This document shows positions 24,201-32,312 of a stretch of DNA of 36,184 nucleotides, piece after piece. The stretch is from CAVPEV01 sp963703555 (GTDB taxonomy: Bacteria; Actinomycetota; Actinomycetes; Actinomycetales; Cellulomonadaceae). The notes under the pieces were generated by a model. The model saw nothing but the letters and a program-made list of their open reading frames with translations, was not told where the DNA came from and searched no databases. The position numbers and the translations under genes are program-made. The number at the start of each line of letters is the position of its first letter. The first letter of the stretch is position 1. The DNA lies in NCBI GenBank assembly GCA_963703555.1, contig CAVPEV010000064.1:1-36184 (forward strand), written 5' to 3'.

Positions 24201-26555
24201 TCAGGACAGGGTGTCCTGGGTGTCGGAGCTGTCCGAGCGCCTCTTCAGGAGGAACAGTCCTGTTCCGGCAAGGAGAGTCAGCAGTCCGGCGAGGGCGTAC
24301 GGGGCGACGTCCGCCCCGGTCGAGGCCAGGGCCCGGGTCGGCGGGGTTCCGGCGGCCAGCACCTGGGAGGTGTAGGTCGGCGGGGTCCCCTGGGCGAGGA
24401 CCTGTGAGGTCGGTGTGGTCGTCGGCGTCACCGGCGCCGGGGCGCAGTCGGCCGGCTTGACGATCGTGACCGGGTAGGTCAGCGATCCGTCCTCCTGCGG
24501 TGTCCAGCCGTCGGGCTGGTTCATCAGGTACCAGCCGTCCCGTGCGGTGGCGGTCACCGTGTAGGTGCCCGGGACCAGGCCGGTCCACGAGCTGCCGGTG
24601 ATCGTGTAGTCCACGCCGTCGTTCCACGGGTGCTCGATCGCGCCGGTGGTGACGGTCTGGCCGGTGGCTGTGGGTGTGCACACCGGTTGGGTCACGGTCA
24701 GCGTCGTGGTGACCCACGCCGGCGCCGGGGCGCAGTCGGCCGGCTTGACGATCGTGACCGGGTAGGTCAGCGATCCGTCCTCCTGCGGTGTCCAGCCGTC
24801 GGGCTGGTTGGACAGGTACCAGCCGTCCCGTGCGGTGGCGGTCACCGTGTAGGTGCCCGGGACCAGGCCGGTCCACGAGCTGCCGGTGATCGTGTAGTCC
24901 ACGCCGTCGTTCCACGGGTGCTCGATCGCGCCGGTGGTGACGGTCTGGCCGGTGGCTGTGGGTGTGCACACCGGTTGGGTCACGGTCAGCGTCGTGGTGA
25001 CCCAGGCGGGCGCCGGGGCGCAGTCGGCCGGCTTGACGATCGTGACCGGGTAGGTCAGTGATCCGTCCTCCTGCGGTGTCCAGCCGTCGGGCTGGTTGGA
25101 CAGGTACCAGCCGTCCCGTGCGGTGGCGGTCACCGTGTAGGTGCCCGGTTCCAGGTCGGTCCATGAGCTGCCGGTGATCGTGTAGTCCACGCCGTCGTTC
25201 CACGGGTGCTCGATCGCCCCGGGGGTGATCACCTGGTCGGTGTCCGTCGGGGTGCACACCGGTTGGGTGACGGCCAGCGTCGTGGTGACCCAGGCGGGCG
25301 CCGGGGCGCAGTCGGCCGGCTTGACGATCGTGACCGGGTAGGTCAGTGATCCGTCCTCCTGCGGTGTCCAGCCGTCGGGCTGGTTGGACAGGTACCAGCC
25401 GTCCCGTGCGGTGGCGGTCACCGTGTAGGTGCCCGGTTCCAGGTCGGTCCATGAGCTGCCGGTGATCGTGTAGTCCACGCCGTCGTTCCACGGGTGCTCG
25501 ATCGCCCCGGGGGTGATCACCTGGTCGGTGTCCGTCGGGGTGCACACCGGTTGGGTGACGGCCAGCGTCGTGGTGACCCAGGCGGGCGCCGGGGCGCAGT
25601 CGGCCGGCTTGACGATCGTGACCTGATACGTCGCCTCGATGAGGATCAACTCAAGGTGAGGGAAACGCCACCCAGAAGGCTCCCATCCGCTGGGCAACGG
25701 GCGGCCCAGCCAGAAGAGGAAGTTAGCCCTGGCGGTCACCGTGTAGTCGCCCGGGACCAGGCCGGTCCACGAGTCGCCGGAGATCGTGTAGGTGATATGC
25801 GGGGTGCTGGGCTCGGTGACCGCCCCGGGGGTGATCACCTGGTCGGTGGCTGTGGGCGTGCACACCGGCTGGGTCACGGTCAGCGTCGGGGTGACCCACA
25901 CCCGCCCGGGGAGAACGGGGAGACCGGGGCACTCCGAGACGTCCGGCTCAGGCTGGCCGATGTCCTCCGCCAGGACGTACGAGCGCCCCTGCGCATCGGC
26001 GAAGTACGACCCGACGCCCTGGTAGTCCGGGATCGCGTTGACGCTGACCGAGATCGGGTTGTTGCCCGTCTGAAGCCGCTCGTCTTCGCCTGGCGTGCCG
26101 ACGTACTTGCAGACGAAGACCTTGTCACCGTTGCCGTTGTCGTTGTCCTTGCCGTTGCCGCCGGCTGCCGACGCCAGGCTGCCCAGGATGACCGCCGTCC
26201 TCGGCGCAGAGGTGGCGGCGAGTTCGGGCTCGGCGACCGGACCAGGCGCTGCTGCCGGCTCGATGGCGGGCGTGGGCTCGATGATCGGAGCTGCCACGGC
26301 GTCGGGCGCGGCGAGTGACGCAGGTGCTGCAGGGTCAGCCCCTGCCGCTGGATCAGGCGCCGTCTCGGCGACCGGCTCGGGTTCGGCGGCAGGTGCCGGA
26401 TCGGGAAGTGTCGCCGGCTCGGCGAGCACCGGGGCGGTCTGCTCGGGCAGGGGCGCGCCGGGGGCGTCGTCTGCCTGTGCGGGCAGGGCCATACCGGTCA
26501 GCCCCGCGACGGCGACGAGGACGGCCATGGCCGTCCCGATCGATCTCTTGAACAT
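24201..26555 (-). CDS. LAxTG-anchored modular surface protein 2 with four 96-aa repeats
   Basis: A 784-aa exported wall protein. Signal peptide residues 1-28 (cleaved after AQA). A Pro/Ala/Glu-rich linker spans about 30-125. A domain with DKVFVCKYVGTPGEDERLQT and a FADAQGRSYVLA end follows (about 143-205); I recognise this from other actinobacterial wall proteins but know no function. Then one EPSTPHITYTISG module, four near-identical 96-aa EHPWNDGVDYTITG modules, two 13-aa spacer repeats, the sorting signal LASTG (743-747), a hydrophobic helix and KRR. Each module has one Cys in PVCTP and one in ADCAP, suggesting a stabilising disulfide. The last 42 residues are almost identical to protein 1. 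ATG 26555 lies about 250 nt from a putative promoter. No sortase gene is in the window. Confidence 0.87.
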   Translation of the reverse strand: MFKRSIGTAMAVLVAVAGLTGMALPAQADDAPGAPLPEQTAPVLAEPATLPDPAPAAEPEPVAETAPDPAAGADPAAPASLAAPDAVAAPIIEPTPAIEPAAAPGPVAEPELAATSAPRTAVILGSLASAAGGNGKDNDNGNGDKVFVCKYVGTPGEDERLQTGNNPISVSVNAIPDYQGVGSYFADAQGRSYVLAEDIGQPEPDVSECPGLPVLPGRVWVTPTLTVTQPVCTPTATDQVITPGAVTEPSTPHITYTISGDSWTGLVPGDYTVTARANFLFWLGRPLPSGWEPSGWRFPHLELILIEATYQVTIVKPADCAPAPAWVTTTLAVTQPVCTPTDTDQVITPGAIEHPWNDGVDYTITGSSWTDLEPGTYTVTATARDGWYLSNQPDGWTPQEDGSLTYPVTIVKPADCAPAPAWVTTTLAVTQPVCTPTDTDQVITPGAIEHPWNDGVDYTITGSSWTDLEPGTYTVTATARDGWYLSNQPDGWTPQEDGSLTYPVTIVKPADCAPAPAWVTTTLTVTQPVCTPTATGQTVTTGAIEHPWNDGVDYTITGSSWTGLVPGTYTVTATARDGWYLSNQPDGWTPQEDGSLTYPVTIVKPADCAPAPAWVTTTLTVTQPVCTPTATGQTVTTGAIEHPWNDGVDYTITGSSWTGLVPGTYTVTATARDGWYLMNQPDGWTPQEDGSLTYPVTIVKPADCAPAPVTPTTTPTSQVLAQGTPPTYTSQVLAAGTPPTRALASTGADVAPYALAGLLTLLAGTGLFLLKRRSDSSDTQDTLS
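24443..25594. repeat. Four tandem 288-bp repeats encoding 96-aa surface modules
   Basis: Units begin at 24443, 24731, 25019 and 25307, exactly 288 bp apart. The two right-hand units look identical base for base. The two left-hand units differ from each other by only a few bases (for example the codons for LMN versus LSN) and more from the right-hand pair. This fits two successive tandem duplications. The reading frame is preserved because 288 is a multiple of 3. Confidence 0.93.
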
Positions 26556-26895
26556 GGTGAGCCTTCTTCCAGGTGAGGACAGCTCAAATCCGTGTCAAGC
26601 GGCTGGCCGGGCGGCCCTGGTCGATGGGTGGTGCGCCTCATCGGCCACTCCACGACCCGTGCGGGGTCGTCGGGGGAGGGGGGCGAGGGCGAGGTCGCCG
26701 CGCTGTCGGGATGAGGTGATGGGAGGCCTCCTCGGCTCTGGGGGGGTGCGATCACGGGAGCCGGCTCCGTCGAGTCGGCTTGACAGTCAGCGTCAGTGCT
26801 GATACGGGCATCATGGCATAAACCGGACAGAAGCGACAGAGCGGGCATCGGCGGAGATCCCGCAGAAGCCGGGCGGCATGGCCGGCAGCCTGATG
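26556..26895. other. Gene-free region upstream of surface protein 2
   Basis: No credible gene. It contains the probable promoter and operator of surface protein 2 near its right end (26810-26839) and a long GC-rich leader of about 250 nt. The rhomboid gene ends at 26896 with no clear terminator. Confidence 0.55.
26810..26839 (-). promoter_or_regulatory. Promoter-operator of surface protein 2 (TGTCGC-N17-CATGAT with GTCCGG half site)
   Basis: Minus strand: TGTCGC (26833-26838), 17 nt, then CATGAT (26810-26815). The spacer contains TGTCCGGTTT, identical to the distal element of protein 1. The first half of the direct repeat is degenerate here. The downstream flank (TGCxATG) is also shared between the two genes. 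Confidence 0.45.
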
Positions 26896-27603
26896 TCACC
26901 AGCGCGCCGGCGGCCGTCCCGCATCGATCGCGCGGACCCGGTGGTCCACCCCGCCGCGCCGCCGGAACGCACGGCAGGCGAGCAGGCCGACGACGAACCC
27001 GCCGACGTGTGCCAGGTAGGCCACCCCGCCCGCCGCCGTACCGCCCAGGGCGGTGACTGCGCTGAAGAACTGCAGCCCCGCCCAGACACCGATGAGCAGC
27101 CAGGCCGGGAGGAACCGGATCAGGAAGAACGGCGGGACGATGACGATGAGGGTCCGCACCCCACCGTGCGGGAACACCACGACGTAGGCGGCCAGCACCC
27201 CGGCGATGGCACCGCTGGCACCCACCAGGGGCACGGTGCTGGCCGGGTCGACGAGCACCTGGGACAGGCTTGCGGCGACGCCGCACAGCAGGTAGAAGGC
27301 GACGTACCGACCGTGCCCCATGGCGTCCTCGACGTTGTCCCCGAACACCCACAGATACAGCAGGTTGCCCAGCACGTGAGCCCAGGATGCGTGCAGGAAC
27401 GTGCAGGTCAGCAGCGTGGGCCAGGCGCTCGGGTGGCCCACGACGTCGGCCGGGACCGCGGCGAACCGGGCATACAGCTCCAGCTGGTGCTCCGGCGTCG
27501 CGCGCGCCAGGACGAGGAAGACCCACAGGTTCGCGGCGACCAGGGCATAGGTCACCCAGGGGACCGTCCGTCGCCTGCTGTTGTCGTCGCCGAGCGGGAT
27601 CAC
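26896..27603 (-). CDS. Rhomboid family intramembrane serine protease
   Basis: A 235-aa polytopic membrane protease that cuts transmembrane segments. Seen: six hydrophobic segments, the HxxxN-type FLHASWAHVLGNLLYL (about 69-84), the catalytic Ser130 in VGASGAIAG and the partner His199 in AHVGGF. GTG at 27603 is chosen because VIPLGDDNSRRR is the usual short cytoplasmic start; frames further upstream run antisense into purL. No strong RBS is visible. It is divergent from purL (133 bp) and on the same strand as the surface proteins, and could in principle process membrane-anchored wall proteins before sorting, but this is speculation. Confidence 0.9.
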   Translation of the reverse strand: MIPLGDDNSRRRTVPWVTYALVAANLWVFLVLARATPEHQLELYARFAAVPADVVGHPSAWPTLLTCTFLHASWAHVLGNLLYLWVFGDNVEDAMGHGRYVAFYLLCGVAASLSQVLVDPASTVPLVGASGAIAGVLAAYVVVFPHGGVRTLIVIVPPFFLIRFLPAWLLIGVWAGLQFFSAVTALGGTAAGGVAYLAHVGGFVVGLLACRAFRRRGGVDHRVRAIDAGRPPARW

Positions 27604-27665
27604 CCGGATACTGTGGTGCAGGTCGGCCTCGACGTGGGAGTCCACGGCCCGGACCCGGGCGACGG

Positions 27666-27671
27666 TACCCT
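27666..27671 (+). promoter_or_regulatory. Possible -10 (TACCCT) of purL
   Basis: TACCCT in the purL-rhomboid divergent gap, the same hexamer as upstream of purA. The leader would be about 60 nt. No clear -35. Confidence 0.25.
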
Positions 27672-27735
27672 GGAGGCCGCTGCCGACGGCTGCCGCGTCC
27701 TGCCGACGCGTCCGGGCGACCACCCGAGGGATCCG

Positions 27736-30084
27736 ATGACCAGCGCTGCCCCTGCACCTGACCCGTCGTCCGCCGTATCCTCGGCGCAGGTGGACACCGT
27801 CGAGCGCGCCGCGGTCACGCCCGACCTCGTCCAGCCGTACGCCGACCTCGGTCTGACGGCGGGCGAGTACCGGCGGATCCGGACGATCCTCGGCCGCCGG
27901 CCGACCACCGCCGAGCTGGCCATGTACTCGGTCATGTGGTCGGAGCACTGCTCGTACAAGTCGAGCAAGCGGCACCTCGCGCGGTTCGGCGAGCAGACCA
28001 CGGACGCGATGCGCGAGCACCTGCTCGTGGGGATCGGTCAGAACGCCGGCGTGGTGGACATCGGGGACGGCTGGGCGGTGACCTTCAAGGTGGAGAGCCA
28101 CAACCACCCCAGCTTCGTCGAGCCCTACCAGGGGGCGGCCACCGGGGTCGGCGGGATCGTCCGGGACATCATCGCCATGGGCGCCCGGCCGGTGGCCGTC
28201 ATGGACCAGCTGCGGTTCGGGGCGCTGGACCATCCCGACACCCTGCGGGTGGCGCACGGCGTCGTCGCGGGGGTCGGCGGCTACGGGAACTGCCTGGGCC
28301 TGCCCAACATCGGCGGGGAGCTCGTCTTCGATCCGTGCTACCAGGGGAACCCCCTGGTCAACGCGCTGTGCGTGGGAGTGCTCCGGCACGAGGACATCCA
28401 CCTGGCCAACGCCTCGGGCCCCGGCAACCAGGTCGTCCTGTTCGGCGCCCGCACCGGCGGCGACGGGATCGGTGGTGCCTCCATCCTGGCGAGCGAGACC
28501 TTCGACGCGACCACGCCGTCCAAGCGGCCCAGCGTGCAGGTCGGGGACCCGTTCATGGAGAAGGTCCTCATCGAGTGCTGCCTGGAGCTGTTCGCCGCGG
28601 GCGTCGTCGAGGCGATCCAGGACCTCGGAGCGGCCGGCATCTCCTGCGCGACCTCCGAGCTGGCCGCCAACGGGCATGCGGGCATGCACGTCGACCTGGA
28701 GAAGGTCCTGCTGCGGGACCCGACCCTGACCGCCGGCGAGATCCTGATGAGCGAGTCCCAGGAGCGGATGATGGCCGTGGTGCGGCCGGAGCGACTGGCC
28801 GAGCTCTTGGCGATCACGGCACGGTGGGACGTGGAGACCGCCGTCATCGGTGAGGTCGACGACACGGGCCGGCTGACCATCGACCACTTCGGGCACCGGA
28901 TCGTCGACGTCGACCCCGCCACGGTCGCGGTGGACTCGCCGGTCTACGACCGGCCGTACGCCCGCCCCGCCTGGCAGGACGCGCTCGTCGCGGACAGCCT
29001 GAGCACCGGTGCGGGCGCCGAGCTGGTCCGCCCGTCGACCCCGGAGCAGCTGCGCGCCACGGTGCTGCGGCTGCTCGGCTCGGCGAACCTCGCGTCGAAG
29101 GCGTGGGTGACCGACCAGTACGACCGGTTCGTGCAGGGCAACACCGCCCTGGCCCAGCCCGACGACGCGGGTGTGATCCGGGTGGACGAGACGACCGGGC
29201 TGGGGGTGGCGCTGGCCACCGACGCGAACGGCCGGTACGCCCTCCTCGACCCGCGCGCCGGTGCCCAGCTGGCGCTGGCCGAGGCCTACCGCAACGTCGC
29301 CACCGCCGGCGCCCGCCCGCTGGCTGTCACCGACTGCCTCAACCTGGGCAGCCCGGAGGACCCGGACGCCATGTGGCAGCTCGTCGAGGTGATCGAGGGG
29401 TTGGCCGAGGGGTGTCGGGTGCTCGGCGTGCCGGTGACCGGCGGCAACGTCTCGCTGTACAACGGGACCGGGGAGCCGGGGCGGCGCGACTCCTCGATCC
29501 ACCCCACCCCTGTGGTCGGCGTGCTCGGGGTCGTCGACGACGTCGCCCAGGTGACGCCGTCCGGCTGGACGGCCGACGGCCAGGCCGTCTACCTGCTGGG
29601 GACCACCCGCGCGGAGCTGGACGGCTCGGCATGGGCCGACGTCGTGCTCGGCCACCTCGGCGGGGTGCCCCCTCGGGTGGACCTGCTGGCGGAGCAGCGG
29701 CTCGCGGACGTGCTCGTCCGGGCGGCGCACGACGGCCTGGCCGCCGGGGCGCACGACCTGTCCGAGGGCGGGCTGGCGCAGAGCCTCCTCGAGGCCAGCC
29801 TGCGGTACGGCGTCGGCGCGCGCGTCGACCTCGCCGGGGTGTGCGCGCGGGACGGGGTCACACCCTTCGAGGTGCTCTGCGCGGAGTCCACTGCTCGCAC
29901 CCTCGTCGCCGTCGCGCCCGGCGCGGAGGACCGGTTCGTCGCCCTGTGCGCGGAGCACGACGTGCCGGCGCTGTGCCTGGGCACGACGGGCGGCACGGCC
30001 GTCGACGTGGCAGGTCTGTTCACGATCCCGCTCGCCGAGGCACGGGCCGTGTCCGGGGCCACCCTGCCGGGCCGGTTGGGCTGA
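27736..30084 (+). CDS. purL: FGAM synthase large subunit PurL
   Basis: A 782-aa small-type PurL that uses ammonia from PurQ and ATP to make FGAM. Seen: YSVMWSEHCSYKSSKRHL (about 65-82), FKVESHNHPSFVEPYQGAATG with the catalytic His, GGYGNCLGLPNIGGE, the DLGAAGISCATSELA helix, ILMSESQERMM, LAVTDCLNLGSPE, VTGGNVSLYN and AHDLSEGGLAQSL. Complete. ATG at 27736 is the first credible start; a much longer in-frame reading exists upstream but runs antisense through the rhomboid gene. The SCP-like gene follows 2 nt after the stop. Unlike in Streptomyces, purL is not adjacent to purSQ. Confidence 0.97.
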   Translation: MTSAAPAPDPSSAVSSAQVDTVERAAVTPDLVQPYADLGLTAGEYRRIRTILGRRPTTAELAMYSVMWSEHCSYKSSKRHLARFGEQTTDAMREHLLVGIGQNAGVVDIGDGWAVTFKVESHNHPSFVEPYQGAATGVGGIVRDIIAMGARPVAVMDQLRFGALDHPDTLRVAHGVVAGVGGYGNCLGLPNIGGELVFDPCYQGNPLVNALCVGVLRHEDIHLANASGPGNQVVLFGARTGGDGIGGASILASETFDATTPSKRPSVQVGDPFMEKVLIECCLELFAAGVVEAIQDLGAAGISCATSELAANGHAGMHVDLEKVLLRDPTLTAGEILMSESQERMMAVVRPERLAELLAITARWDVETAVIGEVDDTGRLTIDHFGHRIVDVDPATVAVDSPVYDRPYARPAWQDALVADSLSTGAGAELVRPSTPEQLRATVLRLLGSANLASKAWVTDQYDRFVQGNTALAQPDDAGVIRVDETTGLGVALATDANGRYALLDPRAGAQLALAEAYRNVATAGARPLAVTDCLNLGSPEDPDAMWQLVEVIEGLAEGCRVLGVPVTGGNVSLYNGTGEPGRRDSSIHPTPVVGVLGVVDDVAQVTPSGWTADGQAVYLLGTTRAELDGSAWADVVLGHLGGVPPRVDLLAEQRLADVLVRAAHDGLAAGAHDLSEGGLAQSLLEASLRYGVGARVDLAGVCARDGVTPFEVLCAESTARTLVAVAPGAEDRFVALCAEHDVPALCLGTTGGTAVDVAGLFTIPLAEARAVSGATLPGRLG

Positions 30085-30086
30085 CC

Positions 30087-30461
30087 GTGGTCGTCCGGCG
30101 GCGGACGGATCCGGCGGCGGGGCGCTCCGCGCTGGCCACCTGGCGGGTGGACCGCGCAGCCGTGGCCGCCCGCCGGACCGCGGTGCGCTTCACCCTGGAG
30201 GAGCTGGCCGAGCTGGCGCCCGGGCACGCCGTGGAGGTCCGCGTGGCGCCGGACGGCGCGGTGCAGGCGGTGGAGGGACCTCGGCACACCCGGGGGACGC
30301 CGCCCAACGTGGTGGAGACCGATCCACAGACGTGGTTGGAACTGGTCACAGGAGAGCTGCGGTGGGCGGAGGCGGTCGCTGCCGGCCGGGTGCACGCGTC
30401 CGGGGCCCGAGCGGACCTGTCCGCCTGGCTGCCGCTGCAGGCCGCCCGTGTGCGCGGCTAG
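30087..30461 (+). CDS. Sterol-carrier-like (bacterial SCP) small protein
   Basis: A 124-aa protein with RFTLEELAELAPGHAVEVRV, an HTRGTPPNVVETDPQTW centre and WAEAVAAGRVHASGARADLS at the C-terminus. The last part matches the SCP2-like pattern in which a glycine-rich strand follows a W-x-E-A-x-x-x-G-x-V-x-A-S-G motif. Such sterol-carrier-family proteins commonly lie between purL and purF in actinobacteria. The molecular role is unknown; lipid or hydrophobic ligand binding is assumed from the fold. GTG at 30087 is 2 nt after the purL stop, so it is almost certainly cotranscribed and coupled. Confidence 0.8.
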   Translation: MVVRRRTDPAAGRSALATWRVDRAAVAARRTAVRFTLEELAELAPGHAVEVRVAPDGAVQAVEGPRHTRGTPPNVVETDPQTWLELVTGELRWAEAVAAGRVHASGARADLSAWLPLQAARVRG

Positions 30462-30468
30462 CGGCGGC

Positions 30469-30480
30469 TACCATCGCCGG
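30469..30480 (+). promoter_or_regulatory. -10 element TACCAT for the leaderless two-TM protein
   Basis: TACCAT (30469-30474) followed by exactly 6 nt and GTG 30481. It fits the leaderless pattern seen elsewhere in the window. Confidence 0.38.
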
Positions 30481-30897
30481 GTGCCAGAGGATCAGCCCGC
30501 CGCTGCGGAGCAGCGGCCCTCAGCCCCCGATGTGGCGCGGTCAGCGGCCCTCGGCGAGCAGGGCGCAGCGACTGTCGACCAGGATGGGGCAGCGGTCGGC
30601 GGCGAGCGGCGGCTCGTACCGCCCGACGAGCCGGTCGTCGTGGCCGGCTTGGTGCACGTGCGCAGGGCGCCCCGCGTGGGCCGCTTCATCGGCACCGGGG
30701 CGGTGCTCGGCGCGCTGGTCGGGCTGGTCCTGGCGCTCGTCGCCGGGCGGGACAGCGCTGTGGTCGCCGACGGGACGGCGTTCATCTCGGTCCTCGACGG
30801 CCAAGGTGCCGCTCGTGCGGTGATGGCGGTCGCCGGTGGCTGCCTGGGGGCGCTGCTGGGCGGCGCTGCCGCCGTGCTGGCGGACCGCCGCCGCTGA
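30481..30897 (+). CDS. Hypothetical protein with two transmembrane segments
   Basis: A 138-aa protein I do not recognise by family. Residues 1-75 are acidic, Pro/Ala-rich and polar. Then IGTGAVLGALVGLVLALVA (about 70-88) and AVMAVAGGCLGALLGGAAAV (about 113-132) form two hydrophobic segments, separated by a short loop, and a basic RRR end follows. A small membrane protein of unknown role. GTG at 30481 is supported by TACCAT 6 nt upstream. It lies after the SCP-like gene and converges with the radical SAM gene. Composition is normal for the genome. Confidence 0.62.
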   Translation: MPEDQPAAAEQRPSAPDVARSAALGEQGAATVDQDGAAVGGERRLVPPDEPVVVAGLVHVRRAPRVGRFIGTGAVLGALVGLVLALVAGRDSAVVADGTAFISVLDGQGAARAVMAVAGGCLGALLGGAAAVLADRRR

Positions 30898-30958
30898 CCG
30901 GCGGACCCGCCCCCGCCACCACCCGGACCCGCCGCCGCTGACCGAGGGCGCGGGCGGC

Positions 30959-32098
30959 TCAGACGCTGCTGCCGGCCGGCACGCCGCGGCGCGGCTCGGC
31001 GTGCGGCTCGTACGGGCACAGCGGGTCCTCCCCGAGGGGGTCGCCCGACCAGGCGAACGCCCGGGCCCGGGAGCCTCCGCACCACTGCGCGTAGGAGCAC
31101 CGCCCGCACCGCCCGTGATAGCCGGCCACGTCCCGCAGCGCCACCAGGTCCGGGTGGTGGCGGTACAGCTCGACGAGGTCGTCGGCGCGCACGCTGCCCA
31201 GCTCCATCGGCATGAACCCCGAGGGCAGCACCGTGCCGTCCTGGGCGATGAAGATGATGCCGTTGCCGTCCCGGACGCCGAAGCCGCGTCCCAGCGGGGT
31301 CGTCAGGATCTCGGCGTCGGGCATGCCCCGTCGGCGCATCTGCTGGACGGCGATGCGCCGGTGCTGCATGGCCTCGGTGGTCCGCACCGGGAAGGGTGCC
31401 TCGCCGGACAGCCCGTACAGCCAGCGCATGACGCGCTCGGCCGCGCCGGGGCGCAGCTCCTCCAGCTGGGTCCCGCGGCCGACGGAGATGAGGAAGAACA
31501 GGCTCCAGGCCAGCAGCGGACGGGTCCTCAGGAGCTCGTACACCGCCGGGAGGTCGTCGGCCGTCTGCGCGGTGACCAGCGTGTTGACCTGGACCGGCAG
31601 GCCCAGCTCGACGGCCTGGTCGATGGCCCGCATGGTCGCGTCGAAGGTGCCGGTCACCCCGCGGAGGCCGTCGTGCCGGGCCGGGTCGGAGCCGTCCAGG
31701 CTCAGCGAGATGGCCTGCACCCCGGCGTGCTGCACCTGGGCGAGGCGTTCCCGGGTGAGCAACGGGGTGACCGCGGGGGCGAGCGAGACGCCGATCCCGC
31801 GCTCACCGGCGGCGGCGATGATGAGGTCGAGGTCGGGTCGGCGCAGCGGGTCGCCACCGGTGAGCACGACGTGCGGCAGCGGGGAGCCGAACCGGGCGAT
31901 GGCGTCGAGGACGTCCATGGCCTCCGCGGTGGACAGCTGTCCCGGTGCGGGGTCGGGCATGGCCGTGGCCCGGCAGTGCCGGCAGGCCAGCCCGCAGGCG
32001 GTGGTGACCTCCCAGTAGACGATCATCGGTGCGCGCGCGTAGACCCAGCCCTCCGGGCGGACCGAACCGATCGTGGAGTGGTGCGGGTGGGCCGTCAT
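30959..32098 (-). CDS. Radical SAM/SPASM domain protein
   Basis: A 379-aa Fe-S enzyme. The radical SAM cluster motif is CGLACRHC (Cys35, Cys39, Cys42), followed by the SAM-binding LTGGDPLRRPDL. The C-terminal SPASM region, CGRCSYAQWCGG and a later DPLCPY, holds auxiliary cluster ligands. By eye it resembles the NirJ/AhbD-like group (TIGR04053-type from memory), some of which modify haem precursors or peptides. No precursor peptide, haem gene or transporter is adjacent, so the substrate is unknown. ATG at 32098 has AGAGGAG upstream. A possible -10 TAACGT lies at 32179-32184. Divergent from purF. Confidence 0.85.
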   Translation of the reverse strand: MTAHPHHSTIGSVRPEGWVYARAPMIVYWEVTTACGLACRHCRATAMPDPAPGQLSTAEAMDVLDAIARFGSPLPHVVLTGGDPLRRPDLDLIIAAAGERGIGVSLAPAVTPLLTRERLAQVQHAGVQAISLSLDGSDPARHDGLRGVTGTFDATMRAIDQAVELGLPVQVNTLVTAQTADDLPAVYELLRTRPLLAWSLFFLISVGRGTQLEELRPGAAERVMRWLYGLSGEAPFPVRTTEAMQHRRIAVQQMRRRGMPDAEILTTPLGRGFGVRDGNGIIFIAQDGTVLPSGFMPMELGSVRADDLVELYRHHPDLVALRDVAGYHGRCGRCSYAQWCGGSRARAFAWSGDPLGEDPLCPYEPHAEPRRGVPAGSSV

Positions 32099-32178
32099 GG
32101 TGCTCCTCTGCGGGGCCGCCCGCGCACGGCTGCGGGCGGGGTGTGCTCAGGCCGCCTGCGCATCCGACGGCCGGGCCC

Positions 32179-32184
32179 ACGTTA
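32179..32184 (-). promoter_or_regulatory. Possible -10 (TAACGT) of the radical SAM gene
   Basis: On the minus strand TAACGT fits TANNNT. The leader to ATG 32098 would be about 75 nt and includes AGAGGAG. The -35 is not convincing. Confidence 0.3.
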
Positions 32185-32226
32185 GTCGGATCGGCCGGCC
32201 GGGACCGGTAGGGCCCCCGAGCGGCC

Positions 32227-32268
32227 GGAGCCGCCGGGTCGCAGGAGCCGCCCGGTCGCAGGAGCCGC
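32227..32268. repeat. 17-bp tandem repeat upstream of purF
   Basis: About 2.5 copies of GGAGCCGCCGGGTCGCA begin at 32227, 32244 and 32261. It lies in the purF/radical SAM divergent gap. No function is evident. Confidence 0.6.
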
Positions 32269-32312
32269 GAGCGGGCGGGATCGCCGACCCGGCGGTGTGC
32301 GACCATGGGGCG

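Noticed and set aside
24443..25594. Repeat array read as a CRISPR
   Set aside because: Units are 288 bp, contiguous without spacers, in frame and protein-coding.
26878..27735. N-terminal extension of PurL by about 286 codons
   Set aside because: It runs antisense through the rhomboid gene, whose catalytic motifs are intact; PurL homology starts after ATG 27736.
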